A DNA stretch of 54,889 bases from CAYYED01 sp964470785 (GTDB taxonomy: Bacteria > Patescibacteriota > Minisyncoccia > Minisyncoccales > PEYH01), in assembly GCA_964470785.1 (NCBI GenBank), contig CAYYED010000024.1, positions 1 through 54,889 of the forward strand, in the 5' to 3' direction. Positions within the stretch are counted from its first letter, which is position 1; every line of letters starts with the position of its first letter. Both the position numbers and the translations under genes were made by a program. This document shows, piece after piece, positions 33,583-43,029 of the stretch. The notes beneath the pieces are model-generated. The model was not told the DNA's origin, ran no database searches, and saw only the letters and a list, made by a program, of their open reading frames with translations.

Positions 33583-34188
33583 CTACGGCTCAACAAGATG
33601 CACTATCAATGTTACCAATCCCCTTGACATAATGCCTATTGCAGCGCCAATAAGAGAATACATAAGCCATCTTCTCCCCCTGCTAATTCTCTCCGGATCT
33701 CCGGCAGAAGTAACCAACACATAGCCGGAAAAAATTATCCCTAAGGCAGAGAGAAATATTAAAAATCCAAAAGCCCAGCTTGCTATAGCAGGAATTAACT
33801 CCTCCGGAGGAATCGGATCGCCGGCGGCATCGGTCAGCACCTCTCTGACAAATACCGCAATCCCCCGGGCAACGGTTATAATAGTTACTCCTATAAGCGC
33901 ATAAACAGCAATTCTTCTTCCGGTCGTCGCTTTTTCCGGATCACCTCCGGAAAAAACAAAAGAATATCCGGCTACAATCAGCATAAGCGCGCCAATCACT
34001 AAAGAAAACGGCCAGAGCCAGCTTAAAACCCTTTCCAGCATTTCATCAAAATCCCCTCCATTGATTATCGGGTTGGTAAAACGAATAGAAATAGGCGAGG
34101 GTGTGGCAAGAATAAAGCTATTAGCCAAGAATATTCCCAACACTATAAGACCGAGTAAAAATAGAAAATAATGTTTTTTCATAGGCAC
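33583..34188 (-). CDS. Membrane protein with two tandem T4SS-pilin-like modules
   Basis: The 201-aa protein has an N-terminal signal/anchor, then two copies of the same module. The first has loop FSGGDPEKATTGRR and helix VYALIGVTIITVARGIAVFV; the second has TSAGDPERISRGRR and helix MYSLIGAAIGIMSRGLVTLI. The repeat shows an internal duplication. The C-terminal 'VHLVEP' parallels 'EHLVKP' of the neighbouring protein. It lies between that gene and the protease fusion. Confidence 0.75.
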   Translation of the reverse strand: MPMKKHYFLFLLGLIVLGIFLANSFILATPSPISIRFTNPIINGGDFDEMLERVLSWLWPFSLVIGALMLIVAGYSFVFSGGDPEKATTGRRIAVYALIGVTIITVARGIAVFVREVLTDAAGDPIPPEELIPAIASWAFGFLIFLSALGIIFSGYVLVTSAGDPERISRGRRWLMYSLIGAAIGIMSRGLVTLIVHLVEP

Positions 34189-34230
34189 TTTGTATTTTGT
34201 GTCTTTTTTAGGAAAGGGTCAAGTCCGGGG

Positions 34231-37200
34231 CTATCTCATAAGATATACATTGTCCTTATTTTCAAAAATTCTTCCATCAGAAAGATGTGTTTTTGTGTAA
34301 TAAAGATATGTGCCGTTAGCTAATTGCTCTCCCTGATTATTTTTTCCATCCCAGGTGATGCTGTCTTGGCCGGTAACAGTTCCGTTGTAGACCAAATTTT
34401 TAGCCAAATTGTAGATTTTAAGCTCTATTTTATTTACTCCTGTTTGTCCTGAAACACATTTTGCCCAGCCGCAGCCGTCTGCACCACAGAAAAAACCTGA
34501 ACAGCCAAAGTTGCAATACCAAGAGCTGCGAGGTTTAAAAGTGGTAGAAGCAGAGAAAGATTGAGGAGAAGGAACCATTTTTATTCTTACCTCCTTTGTT
34601 TTAACATAATCATCATTTGCGCCCTGACAAAGTCCTTCCAAAACTATTGTTCCTTCAGGACAAACAACTTCTCCATCGTCTCCCCGGCCCCAGCCAATAT
34701 GCTTTCCTTCACAGGAGGCATTACCGCTTTTATTTTTGTCGCATATCCAGCCATTGGTCGGGTTGCAAGGAAGCCAGGTCTCAACAATAGGCACAGATTT
34801 TTTTGTAAAAACCGCGGTTACTGATTTATCAGAATTCATATTAACGCTGCAACTTGAGGCCGTGCCTGAACACCCGCCTTCCCATCTTGTAAAATTAGAT
34901 TGGGAATCTGGTGCAGCCATTAAAGTAACCGAGGTGCTTTTATCAAAAGATGCTCGGCATTGACTTCCACAGTCAATGGATGAAGGAATGCTTATAACCG
35001 AGCCCGAACCGTCGCCTGATCTTGAGACAGAAAGGGTATATTGCGTGATAGGCGCGGCTGGTTCTTGATAAGAAAACGATAATTTGGCATCAACCGTTCT
35101 TTCATAATAATCAATTCTAAATTTGTTTGCTCCTGCTGTTAAGTTTGCCGTAAAAATGTCTTCTTTATAAGAACGGTTAACCCATTTATCAAGATAAAGA
35201 ATGTCGTTTATCCACACCCTTACTCCGTCGTCAGAACCCACCGTAAAAGTATAAATTCCTGATTTGGGTAAATTAATGGTGCGGCTGGAAGTTAAAAAAA
35301 TATTATCCTTTTTTTCCATGGCCACTATTCCCTTCTTCCAATTATTGTCAAATTTAATAAATCCCTCATTTCGCCATTGACCCAAACAACTACCCGGTTT
35401 TTTTCCTATTGGCTGATAATCGTACCATACTCGCTGCCACATATTGTCCGGGTAAGTTAGTTCCGGACATGTTTTAGTCAAAATCTCAATTGTTACCGGG
35501 CTTCCCTCGGCCGAATTTCCTTTTTCATCAACACATCTTGCCAGAACATTATAATTACCTGTTTGATTAAAAGAATAATCAATCCATGCTTTGCAATCAT
35601 GGCAAGAAGGCGGATCTATATGCATATAATCAACTGTTGAATTATTAATTTTTAAAATACAAGAAACTATTTTATTGTCAGAAGAAACATTGGCATAAAA
35701 TGTTTTCGTCTCATTAACTTCAGCTGAAAGGGGCTGGATTGTACTTACAGAAATTTCTTCCGTATGCGGGGGCGCTGTTCCAGACTTAATTTCAACCTCA
35801 ACTTCTTTGCCTTTTTGCATGTTTCCGGCTTTATCCCAGCATTTTACATATATTGTATAGACCCCTTCGTCCATAAATTTTGCCTCTACGCTTGCTCCGC
35901 AACTTTTACAGGGTATTGAAGAAAGTGACATGGGTAAGATAGAACCTTCTTTAATTTCCAAACTACATCCACTAACATCTGTGTCGTCTGAAACGCTGAC
36001 CCAGGCATTAAAAGTTAAACCCACGCTTGTATAATTAAAAGAACCAATTACGGGAGGAGAGTTATCAATAATAGCGGGAAGGCAATTATAATTGGAATCG
36101 TATTCTCCAAGATTTGGATTGGAATCGTCACAATCCGGCTCTTCTTTACAATGGACAGGACAGCTGTCTGGTTTTGGCCCAATACCCCACCAGCAATATC
36201 CATCACCGTCTTCGTCAACACAATTAACTTTTAAATCCGGCATATAGGAAATAGTTATTGGAGTGCCTATTGGGTAAATTTGTGGTTCTGCTTTTTGTCC
36301 TATTGGGGGAAGGTTAAATAAAAAATCGAATTCAGTAGAAAATATTTTTAAATATCCTTGCTCGCCCCAATTTTCCCCCCAGCTATTTTTAAAAATCCAA
36401 ATATTTCTATTTTCTCCCGGATCAGGATAAGTATCATATCCAGTTAGTACCATGCCATGGCCACCGTATGTAAGCGCCTGTCCTTGTGCGCCTGATATCC
36501 ACATTAATCCTCCCACAGCTAATGGACCTTTTTCTATTAAAGCTAATTTTACTTCAGACTCATCTATTTCTATCGCCTTTTCTTGAATGGCGCTTTTAAT
36601 AATAAGATTTTGCCAATTGGTGCATTTTTCTTCACAAGGAATATATTTAAACGAACCTGACCTATAAGGAAAACAGTTTTCGGTTGTAACTCCGCCCTGA
36701 GTATAGTGATCTATAGGGCTCGTTAAATCGCTGCTCCCGGCACATCCTCCGCTTGACCAGCAAGATATCGGGTCTTGTTCAGAAAGATTTAAGTTTAATT
36801 TTTGATTAAAATAAAGATTGGTTGTTGCTTCAATCGCTCCCACAATGGCAAAGGCCCAACAAGAGCCGCATCGTCCTTGGTTTTTTACCTCGGTCAACCA
36901 GTTCTTTCCATGCCTGTTTCTCCAATCAAAAGAACCGGGAAGATCGGATACGGCAGAAGACGGTCGGACTGATTTTTGGGAAGCGCTGATTTCATAAATT
37001 CCTTCTTTATAGTACTCAAATCCCTGAAGATTGGGCAGTTTCTCGTCTTCTTCCATTCCTAAAAGCATTTTTTTTTGGGCATAGGTGTATTCTGAAACGA
37101 CAGTATTGCCCGCTGTCCAGCGCAAGCCCTTCTGTTTGTTATAGGTGTTCATTCTTTGAGCAATTGCGCTTGTTTGCTGTTTTTGCAGCGATGCCTTATA

Positions 37201-37968
37201 ATTAACTATGCTTTGCGCCTGAACATCGTTTTTTAAGGACTCAGAATCTTCAAGTATAAAAAGTTGATCCACCTTAACGGTGGCTCCTTCCATTTCTGCA
37301 TCAACTGACTTCGGCATAATTCCATTTAAAACACAGGTTTCAAAGCAAATATTATCAAAATTAGTAGTTCCTTGATCAAAAGGCCCTTGGGCTTCATAAA
37401 CGAGATATTTATTATCCTGGGCATCGGTTAAAATAATGCGGGCAAAGCCGGAAAGAGTGGTAATGGTGACCCTTCCCTTAACTGACATTGCATAAATAGG
37501 ACTTGTTTGAAAGGTAAAAAGGTTTCCATCATTATTTAAGCTGGCATTAATATTAATAATTTGTAAAGCATCATTATCAACTGCCGGAGGAGTAAAAAGA
37601 GGAGCGGGCAGAGAAATGGGACCGGGAGAAACGACAACAGCTGGTTTAGAAACCGTTAAGTCCGGGGCGAAAAAGCTGACCATTGCTTTGATTATAATAA
37701 TTGTGCCAAGAATTACTGCGGAATACAGGATTATTTTCTTTCCCAGTTCTATATTGGAAGGATTGGCTCCGGCAAAAAGCATTACAAATCCGCCGGCAAT
37801 AATTCCTGCCGGGCATAAAACAATGGCAATATAGAAAATTACGCCAACAATGGCATCTGTTAATTCTCCCAGGGTTTTGGGTTCAATGGGATTGACATCA
37901 TTTGCCAGAATAAAACCGGCCGGAATCAAGCACAACCCTGTTATTAAAAGAAAAAATTTGAAATTCAT
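34231..37968 (-). CDS. Papain-like (C1) protease fused to a pilin-like membrane module and adhesion domains
   Basis: The 1245-aa protein has several visible parts. An N-terminal signal and T4SS-pilin-like two-helix module (residues ~1-100, loop FAGANPSNIELGKK) comes first. A Pro-rich linker and a beta-rich/propeptide-like region precede a C1A peptidase domain (~343-550): Q364, nucleophile C370 in GRCGSCWAF, H504 in GGHGMVL, and N528 in FKNSWGENWG. Then come a MopE/thrombospondin-like calcium motif (DEDGDGYCW ... DCDDSNPN, ~585-620), two Ig-like Cys-rich domains, a PA14-like domain (~834-968), an InlB B-repeat-like unit (~975-1056) and a FlgD-like C-terminal domain (WDGKNNQGEQLANGTYLYY). All catalytic residues are present. 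It is predicted to be a large membrane-anchored surface protease, but its substrate is unknown. Confidence 0.85.
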   Translation of the reverse strand: MNFKFFLLITGLCLIPAGFILANDVNPIEPKTLGELTDAIVGVIFYIAIVLCPAGIIAGGFVMLFAGANPSNIELGKKIILYSAVILGTIIIIKAMVSFFAPDLTVSKPAVVVSPGPISLPAPLFTPPAVDNDALQIININASLNNDGNLFTFQTSPIYAMSVKGRVTITTLSGFARIILTDAQDNKYLVYEAQGPFDQGTTNFDNICFETCVLNGIMPKSVDAEMEGATVKVDQLFILEDSESLKNDVQAQSIVNYKASLQKQQTSAIAQRMNTYNKQKGLRWTAGNTVVSEYTYAQKKMLLGMEEDEKLPNLQGFEYYKEGIYEISASQKSVRPSSAVSDLPGSFDWRNRHGKNWLTEVKNQGRCGSCWAFAIVGAIEATTNLYFNQKLNLNLSEQDPISCWSSGGCAGSSDLTSPIDHYTQGGVTTENCFPYRSGSFKYIPCEEKCTNWQNLIIKSAIQEKAIEIDESEVKLALIEKGPLAVGGLMWISGAQGQALTYGGHGMVLTGYDTYPDPGENRNIWIFKNSWGENWGEQGYLKIFSTEFDFLFNLPPIGQKAEPQIYPIGTPITISYMPDLKVNCVDEDGDGYCWWGIGPKPDSCPVHCKEEPDCDDSNPNLGEYDSNYNCLPAIIDNSPPVIGSFNYTSVGLTFNAWVSVSDDTDVSGCSLEIKEGSILPMSLSSIPCKSCGASVEAKFMDEGVYTIYVKCWDKAGNMQKGKEVEVEIKSGTAPPHTEEISVSTIQPLSAEVNETKTFYANVSSDNKIVSCILKINNSTVDYMHIDPPSCHDCKAWIDYSFNQTGNYNVLARCVDEKGNSAEGSPVTIEILTKTCPELTYPDNMWQRVWYDYQPIGKKPGSCLGQWRNEGFIKFDNNWKKGIVAMEKKDNIFLTSSRTINLPKSGIYTFTVGSDDGVRVWINDILYLDKWVNRSYKEDIFTANLTAGANKFRIDYYERTVDAKLSFSYQEPAAPITQYTLSVSRSGDGSGSVISIPSSIDCGSQCRASFDKSTSVTLMAAPDSQSNFTRWEGGCSGTASSCSVNMNSDKSVTAVFTKKSVPIVETWLPCNPTNGWICDKNKSGNASCEGKHIGWGRGDDGEVVCPEGTIVLEGLCQGANDDYVKTKEVRIKMVPSPQSFSASTTFKPRSSWYCNFGCSGFFCGADGCGWAKCVSGQTGVNKIELKIYNLAKNLVYNGTVTGQDSITWDGKNNQGEQLANGTYLYYTKTHLSDGRIFENKDNVYLMR

Positions 37969-37985
37969 AAATAATAGTGTATTGC

Positions 37986-38648
37986 CTATTGAACTCCCAT
38001 TGCCCGCCAGATCAGCCGGATAAGGCTATGGGCAATGGTCATAACCGCAACGCTAACAAGGGTCCAGACAATAATTTTTTTGCCTAATTCCGCGCGGGAA
38101 GGCGTCCCGCCGGAAGTTATTAAAACATAAGCGCCGATGATTAAAAACAATGCGGCAAGAACTAAAAGAATAGGATAGAAAAAAGCAGTCATCTGCTGAA
38201 TAAATTCTACTATGTTTTCTGCCTCCAGAGGATTGGGGTAGCCGGAAGACGTTGCGGGCGCCCCTACTCTAATTACTTGATGTCTTATATCAGCTTCTGG
38301 AAATACCTCATCACTTGTGGCCGAAACTTGTATGTCAAAATCGTCCTCACTGGCATATGTATGCTGTGCGCTAAAAGAACAGGTTTGAGGAGGGGCGTCA
38401 AAGGGAAGGGGCATTACACAGGAATAACTCTCGTGTTGTCCGTCTCCCCACGAAACCTCAACCTTGTCATTAATAAGACGATAGTTAGAGCTTACGGTTA
38501 TATTAAGTATCACCGGCTCTCCTATTCCAACATTAGACGAACTTGGCGTCACGCTAATGTTAGGTTTAAGGGCTAAAATAGACAGAGGAAATAAGCAGAA
38601 CCCGACTGCAAAAAATGTCAAAATACTAAAAAGAAAAGTTTTTGTCAT
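37986..38648 (-). CDS. Exported protein with PKD-like domain and C-terminal T4SS-pilin-like module
   Basis: From the ATG at 38648 the protein is about 220 aa. A signal peptide (TKTFLFSILTFFAVGFC) is followed by an Ig/PKD-like domain ('GEPVILNITVSSNY', 'VSWGDGQHE', 'QHTYASEDDFDIQV'). A two-helix module follows with loop TSGGTPSRAELGKK and helix TLVSVAVMTIAHSLIRLI. The start is chosen because ATG overlaps the upstream methyltransferase TGA in the ATGA form; the longer frame begins nine codons earlier inside that gene. It lies 17 bases ahead of the protease fusion. Confidence 0.78.
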   Translation of the reverse strand: MTKTFLFSILTFFAVGFCLFPLSILALKPNISVTPSSSNVGIGEPVILNITVSSNYRLINDKVEVSWGDGQHESYSCVMPLPFDAPPQTCSFSAQHTYASEDDFDIQVSATSDEVFPEADIRHQVIRVGAPATSSGYPNPLEAENIVEFIQQMTAFFYPILLVLAALFLIIGAYVLITSGGTPSRAELGKKIIVWTLVSVAVMTIAHSLIRLIWRAMGVQ

Positions 38649-39178
38649 ATCTCTTTTTGAAATACTGCCGCCCAATGATAAGTGCCGGCGTCTATTTGTC
38701 CGGTCATTTTTATTTCCAGCCGCTTGGCAATTTTTTCAATTTCTTCCAAAGACACTCTTGCTTCTTGAGGCCCGAAAGGCGCCTCCGGCTTCCAGTCCAC
38801 CACAAACATTCTGGCTCCGGGCTTTAAAATGCGCTTTGCCTCTTTGAGCATTGCCTCTTTCTCCTGCGATTGAAATAAAACATTGGAAACAACCACTAAA
38901 TCCAAAGAATCATCCGGCAAAGCGCTTCCCTTGGGTTCTTCTAAGTCGCATTTTATGGTTCTAATGTTGGACAATCCCTCGCTCTTAGCTCTGCCTTTTA
39001 GGGCAGACAATGGCTCTTCTTGGATATCTAAACCATAGACAATGCCTTTGGACAGTTCTTTTGCCAAAGGAATGGCAAAACCGCCCGGGCCGCAGCCAAA
39101 TTCTGCGGCAAGCAGATCTTTGTCTAAAGAGAGTTTTTCTATTATTTGGCTTGGGTCAAGAAAAGAAACCATGTCCAA
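38645..39178 (-). CDS. Class I SAM-dependent methyltransferase
   Basis: The 177-aa protein has the AdoMet motif I AAEFGCGPGGFAIPLA, motif II VYGLDIQEEPL, a motif-III-like region 'LDLVVVSNVLFQ' and 'AKRILKPGARMFVVDW' after it. The substrate is unknown. It starts the operon of T4SS-pilin-like proteins and overlaps the next gene by four bases, but this may be simple coupling rather than a shared function. Confidence 0.85.
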   Translation of the reverse strand: MDMVSFLDPSQIIEKLSLDKDLLAAEFGCGPGGFAIPLAKELSKGIVYGLDIQEEPLSALKGRAKSEGLSNIRTIKCDLEEPKGSALPDDSLDLVVVSNVLFQSQEKEAMLKEAKRILKPGARMFVVDWKPEAPFGPQEARVSLEEIEKIAKRLEIKMTGQIDAGTYHWAAVFQKEI

Positions 39179-39215
39179 AAATTTCTAATTTTTAATTTTT
39201 AATTTTTACTTAGGT

Positions 39216-39430
39216 TCAAGAATTTAACGCAACACTATGGTAATATACCATAAAAAATTAAAGCGTTAAATTCTATGAAAAAATATCATCGTTTAACCTT
39301 TGAAAAAAGAGAAGAAATCAGCCGCCTTCTCTCTTAGAGATGTTCTTTTCATAAAATTGGCCGTTGCTTAAAAAGGAATGCCAGCACCATAAGCAATGAG
39401 GTAAACAGCGGAGGGTGCAATAAATATACT
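39216..39430 (+). mobile_element. IS30-family left-end relic
   Basis: An 11-bp inverted repeat, GAATTTAACGC / GCGTTAAATTC, with a palindrome ATGGTA-ata-TACCAT between its arms, precedes a short reading frame. It starts ATG at 39275 (MKKYHRLTFEKREEISRLLS), the N-terminal helix-turn-helix region of IS30 transposases. It then meets TAG, and the frame continues as CSFHKIGRCLKRNASTISNE, again IS30-like, before being cut off by intergenic repeats near 39430. The rest of the transposase and the right end are absent. Confidence 0.75.
39275..39430 (+). pseudogene. IS30 transposase fragment with in-frame TAG
   Basis: About 50 codons of the transposase N-terminus remain. A TAG stop interrupts the frame after residue 20, probably from a CAG Gln codon, and no catalytic DDE region is present. 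It cannot be functional unless TAG is read through, and nothing else in the window suggests that. Confidence 0.75.
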
Positions 39431-39750
39431 TAATGACAAAAGCTCTTTTGTCATTCCCACATTCATTTGTCATTCCCTCTTCTTTTGTCATTCCCACATT
39501 CATTTGTCATTCCCTTTTTCCTTTTGTCATTCCCGCGAAGGCGGGAATCCATAAATCTCCGGCGGGAATCTATTGTCTGGATCCCCGCCTGCGCGGGGAT
39601 GACACTGCTGTGTCACTTTGCACTTTAGTTTTGAGTTTTTCGCTTTTAGTTTTTAGTTTTTTAAAATTCATTGAAAATTGATTGAAAATTGCCTAGCCAG
39701 CTGATCGCTCCAGCGGTCGGCCTAGGAAAAATTGAGAATTGAAAATTGGC
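39430..39750. repeat. Repeat-filled region downstream of gyrA
   Basis: It contains 'gtcattcccacattcattt' units, 'gtcattcccgcgaaggcgggaatcc' and 'ggatccccgcctgcgcggggatgac' palindromes. The 'gcctagccagctgatcgctcc..ggtcggcctagg' palindrome (39691-39725, found in frame in tsaD) and 'gaaaattg' microrepeats follow. Confidence 0.7.
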
Positions 39751-42720
39751 TTATAAGCATATAAGCGATATCACCTTGTCTGCCTCTGTCAATTTCATTA
39801 TTCTTACGCCTTGGGTAACCCTGCCGACAGCAGGAATGCTTTTTGCCAAGGTTCTTATTACCTGCCCTTTTCTGGAAATAATAATAACATCTTCATCTCC
39901 CTTAATAATGGCTACTCTTACCAAATCGCCTGTTTTTTTGGTAATCTTAGCTGTCTTAATCCCGGAACCGCCCCGAGTTTGCAGGCGATAATTGGTAAGT
40001 TTGGTTCTTTTTCCATAGCCCTTCTCGCTTATCATCATAAGATACTCTTTTTTTCTGCTCTCTTCTATAATTTCCATGCCAATCGCTTCGTCATCTTTTT
40101 TTAACCTGACTCCTCTGTTGCCGGAGGCGTTCCTTTGCATCGGCCTAATCTGGGTCTCTTTAAATCTAATGGTCTGCGCTTTTTTGGTGGCAATAATAAT
40201 TTCGCTTTTTTTGCTGGATTTCTTCACCGAACGCAAGAGATCGCCCGCTTTGAGCCGTACTGCTATCAATCCGGAACTTCTAATGTTTTGGAAATCCTCT
40301 AAAGGCGTTTTTTTGATTATACCATTTTTAGTTACCATGCATAAATATTTAACGCCTGCTTTTTCATCTTTTTTACCAAGGGGCAAAACGGCTAAAACTT
40401 TTTCTTCTGAACCGATTTCTAAAAAGTTGACCAAAGCCCTTCCTTTTGAAGTTCTGTTTCCTTGAGGAATTTCATAAGCCGGCAAGCAAAAAACTTTTCC
40501 GGAATCAGTAAAGAAAAGCAGTTTGTCCAGAGTACTGGCAATTAAAAAGCGCTCTACAAAATCATCATCAGCCGTTTTCATTCCGGCTATTCCTTTACCC
40601 CCTCTGTGCTGTGCCTTATAAGTAGAGGGATTCAAGCGTTTGATATACCCTTTATTGGTCATCGTAATAAGAGTTTCTTCTTCGGCAACTAAGTCCTCTT
40701 CAGATATTTGTTCTGCTTTCTTGATATAAACCTTGGTTCTTCTCTCGTCTCCAAAGGCCTCTTTTGCTTCTTTAAGTTCTTTTTTAACCACTTCTTTTAT
40801 TTTCTTCGGGCTGTTAATAATAGCGGTCAATTCTTTGATTCTTTTTTCTAAATTTTTTAATTCTTGTTCTATTTTTTCCCTTTCCAGTCGGGCCAAAGCG
40901 GCTAATTTAGTTTCCAGCACTGCTTCTGCCTGAACACCGGTAAGTTTAAATGTTTTCATCAAGTTCTTTTTTGCTTCTTCCCGATTCTTGGATTTTTTGA
41001 TTAGGGCAATGACTTTATCAATGTCAAAAAGGCACTTAATAAGCCCTTCTAAAATATGGGCTCTTTTTTTAGCTTGGTTAAGTTCAAACTCGCTTCTCCG
41101 CAAAACGACATTATGGCGGTGTTCTAAATAATAATTTAAAACATCGGACAGGGACAATGTCTTGGGCTGAATGCCGCCAACCAAGGCAATCATATTAAGA
41201 TGAAATTTTTTCTGCAGGTCAGTGGATTTATAAAGACGGTTGAGGATTTTTTGAGGAAAAGCGTCTTTTTTAAGTTCTAAAACAATTCTCATTCCTTCAC
41301 GGTCTGATTCGTCTCTGGCGTCTTTAACATTTTTAATTTCTTTTTCCTGAACCAATTTGGCGATCTGGGCAACTAAAAACGACTTATTTACTGCATAAGG
41401 TATCTCGCTAATGACAATCTGCCAATCGCCTTTTTTGGTCTCTATAATATCTGCTTTTCCCCTGATTAAAATCGGCCCTCTTCCTTGAGAATAAGCAGTA
41501 ATAATTTCTTTTTGGTCAAAAATCATTCCTCCGGTAGGAAAGTCGGGCCCTTTAATAAACTGAAACAAATCCTCTGTAGTGGCTTTGGGATTATCAATGA
41601 GGTAAATGGCTGCGTCGCAAACTTCGCCAAGATTATGAGGAGGAATGCTTGTAGCCATTCCTACGGCAATGCCCAAGGAACCGTTTAATAAAAGTTGAGG
41701 TACGGGCGCGGGCAAGACAGTCGGCTCTTTTCTGGTTCCGTCATAATTGTCTATAAAATCAACCGTTTCTTTGTGAATATCTTTAAGCATCTCCTGCCCG
41801 ATTTTAGAAAGCCGGCACTCTGTATATCTTTGCGCTGCAGGGGGGTCATTATCTATCGAGTTGTGGACAAATACTCCAGCATCTAAAAGAAAGTTGTGCC
41901 ATGGATTAACCGTAATATCATAAACATCTTCCTTTTTTTTCAAAAATTTCACAGAGAGCACTTTGTGATTATAGGTTTCTGCCTTTTCCATCATCTCTTC
42001 GAAGTTTTCAAAATAATTTAAAACATTACTCTTCTTGCTGTCTGGTTTAATATAGAGCGGCATAAGCGAATCGTTATTCTTTAAATATTGCGCCTCTTTA
42101 TATCTTCCGTTTCGCAACATAAATTTGTGGTCAGGAGTACAACGAATTTTTTCTCCATTATCAATTTTTACTTCTACAAGAGAAGCATTTTTTCGAGTAA
42201 GCCGTGGTTTTTTAATCTCTGTAATTTCTATTTTTTTCTTCTCGTGATTAAAGGAAAACGTCCAATGCCTTTTTCCTTTTTTTCGTTCTTGAATAAGTTT
42301 TCCAAAGCTAATGCTTCGCCCATCAGTTAATTGCACTTTTGTGTCTTTAGTAAAACATCCAAAATTGCCTTGTCCTTGGACCAAGGGATAGCGCAAAGAA
42401 AAATCCTGTGCCATTCTTACCAATGAGTCATAAACTGCCATATCTCCATGAGGATGGTATCTTCCAAGAACGCTGCCCACTACGGTAGCCGATTTCCTAA
42501 ATTTAGCATTATAGTAAAGCCCCTCTTCGTTCATGGCATATAAAATCCTCCGATGAACCGGCTTAAGGCCGTCGCGAACATCGGGAAGGGCGCGGGAAAC
42601 AATAACAGACATTGCGTAGTCAATATAGCTTTCCCTCATCTCGTCGTCTACCTTCCTTGCTTTAATATATCCGGCATTTGTATCCGGATTTTGATTGTTG
42701 TTGTTTTTAGAATTAGGCAT
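39751..42720 (-). CDS. gyrA: DNA gyrase subunit A, with mini-intein
   Basis: GyrA is the DNA-cleaving subunit of gyrase. The 989-aa precursor has an N-terminal topoisomerase domain starting 'RESYIDYAMSVIVSRALPD' and the QRDR 'HPHGDMAVYDSLVRMAQ', where Met replaces the common Ser of the GDS motif. The active-site Tyr is in PPAAQRYTE after the intein, and the GyrA-box 'AQHRGGKG' shows it is GyrA rather than ParC. A 166-aa intein (residues 122-287) interrupts the protein between GQGNFG and SIDND, before the catalytic Tyr. The spliced protein is about 823 aa, normal for GyrA. Confidence 0.96.
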   Translation of the reverse strand: MPNSKNNNNQNPDTNAGYIKARKVDDEMRESYIDYAMSVIVSRALPDVRDGLKPVHRRILYAMNEEGLYYNAKFRKSATVVGSVLGRYHPHGDMAVYDSLVRMAQDFSLRYPLVQGQGNFGCFTKDTKVQLTDGRSISFGKLIQERKKGKRHWTFSFNHEKKKIEITEIKKPRLTRKNASLVEVKIDNGEKIRCTPDHKFMLRNGRYKEAQYLKNNDSLMPLYIKPDSKKSNVLNYFENFEEMMEKAETYNHKVLSVKFLKKKEDVYDITVNPWHNFLLDAGVFVHNSIDNDPPAAQRYTECRLSKIGQEMLKDIHKETVDFIDNYDGTRKEPTVLPAPVPQLLLNGSLGIAVGMATSIPPHNLGEVCDAAIYLIDNPKATTEDLFQFIKGPDFPTGGMIFDQKEIITAYSQGRGPILIRGKADIIETKKGDWQIVISEIPYAVNKSFLVAQIAKLVQEKEIKNVKDARDESDREGMRIVLELKKDAFPQKILNRLYKSTDLQKKFHLNMIALVGGIQPKTLSLSDVLNYYLEHRHNVVLRRSEFELNQAKKRAHILEGLIKCLFDIDKVIALIKKSKNREEAKKNLMKTFKLTGVQAEAVLETKLAALARLEREKIEQELKNLEKRIKELTAIINSPKKIKEVVKKELKEAKEAFGDERRTKVYIKKAEQISEEDLVAEEETLITMTNKGYIKRLNPSTYKAQHRGGKGIAGMKTADDDFVERFLIASTLDKLLFFTDSGKVFCLPAYEIPQGNRTSKGRALVNFLEIGSEEKVLAVLPLGKKDEKAGVKYLCMVTKNGIIKKTPLEDFQNIRSSGLIAVRLKAGDLLRSVKKSSKKSEIIIATKKAQTIRFKETQIRPMQRNASGNRGVRLKKDDEAIGMEIIEESRKKEYLMMISEKGYGKRTKLTNYRLQTRGGSGIKTAKITKKTGDLVRVAIIKGDEDVIIISRKGQVIRTLAKSIPAVGRVTQGVRIMKLTEADKVISLICL
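41860..42357 (-). other. GyrA mini-intein (166 aa)
   Basis: It starts with Cys1 (CFTKDTKVQLTDGRS) and has block B CTPDHKFML (TxxH). It ends HNFLLDAGVFVHN with the terminal Asn, followed by Ser +1. No LAGLIDADG motif or other endonuclease is seen. All residues needed for protein splicing are present. By recollection, the well-known mycobacterial GyrA intein sits at the catalytic Tyr-Thr, so this site is different. Confidence 0.9.
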
Positions 42721-42732
42721 ATAAATTTTGGT

Positions 42733-43005
42733 TTATCGTTTATCGTTTAATTCTTGTTCTTCCTCAAAATACATTTCCGGTATTTCCATCTCAAAACTCG
42801 GCATTTCCATCATTTTAAAAACAGGAGAGGCGCGCTTGCTTGGCGGTCTGGGCTGAAAGTTCGCGAGCCGATAAGCGGTGATATAAAAGAAAACAAAAAA
42901 TAAAAAAATACCTATTATAATTATTAAAAGCCAAAAGATTACTTTTCTTTGCGAAAGCGGCAGATTTTGCGTTTTTCTTAAAAATTCCTCTGTCTTTTTC
43001 CCCAT
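42733..43005 (-). CDS. Small single-pass membrane protein, unknown
   Basis: The 90-aa protein has a basic N-terminus (GKKTEEFLRKTQNLPLSQRK), one helix (VIFWLLIIIIGIFLFFVFFY) and a Pro/Glu/Met-rich tail. No known domain is recognised. It precedes gyrA by 12 bases on the same strand and is likely co-transcribed. Confidence 0.6.
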   Translation of the reverse strand: MGKKTEEFLRKTQNLPLSQRKVIFWLLIIIIGIFLFFVFFYITAYRLANFQPRPPSKRASPVFKMMEMPSFEMEIPEMYFEEEQELNDKR

Positions 43006-43029
43006 TCTTTATCTTTTGTCTTAAGGATT

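Noticed and set aside
33086..38648. A conjugative type IV secretion system
   Set aside because: Only pilin-like modules are present; no VirB4/VirD4-like ATPases, relaxase or pore genes are seen in the window.
39275..39430. TAG recoding, from the in-frame TAG in the IS30 fragment
   Set aside because: The fragment is truncated, and TAG ends normal genes elsewhere (ligA, rplS). TGA also acts as a stop (pilN/pilO overlap), so no alternative code is needed.
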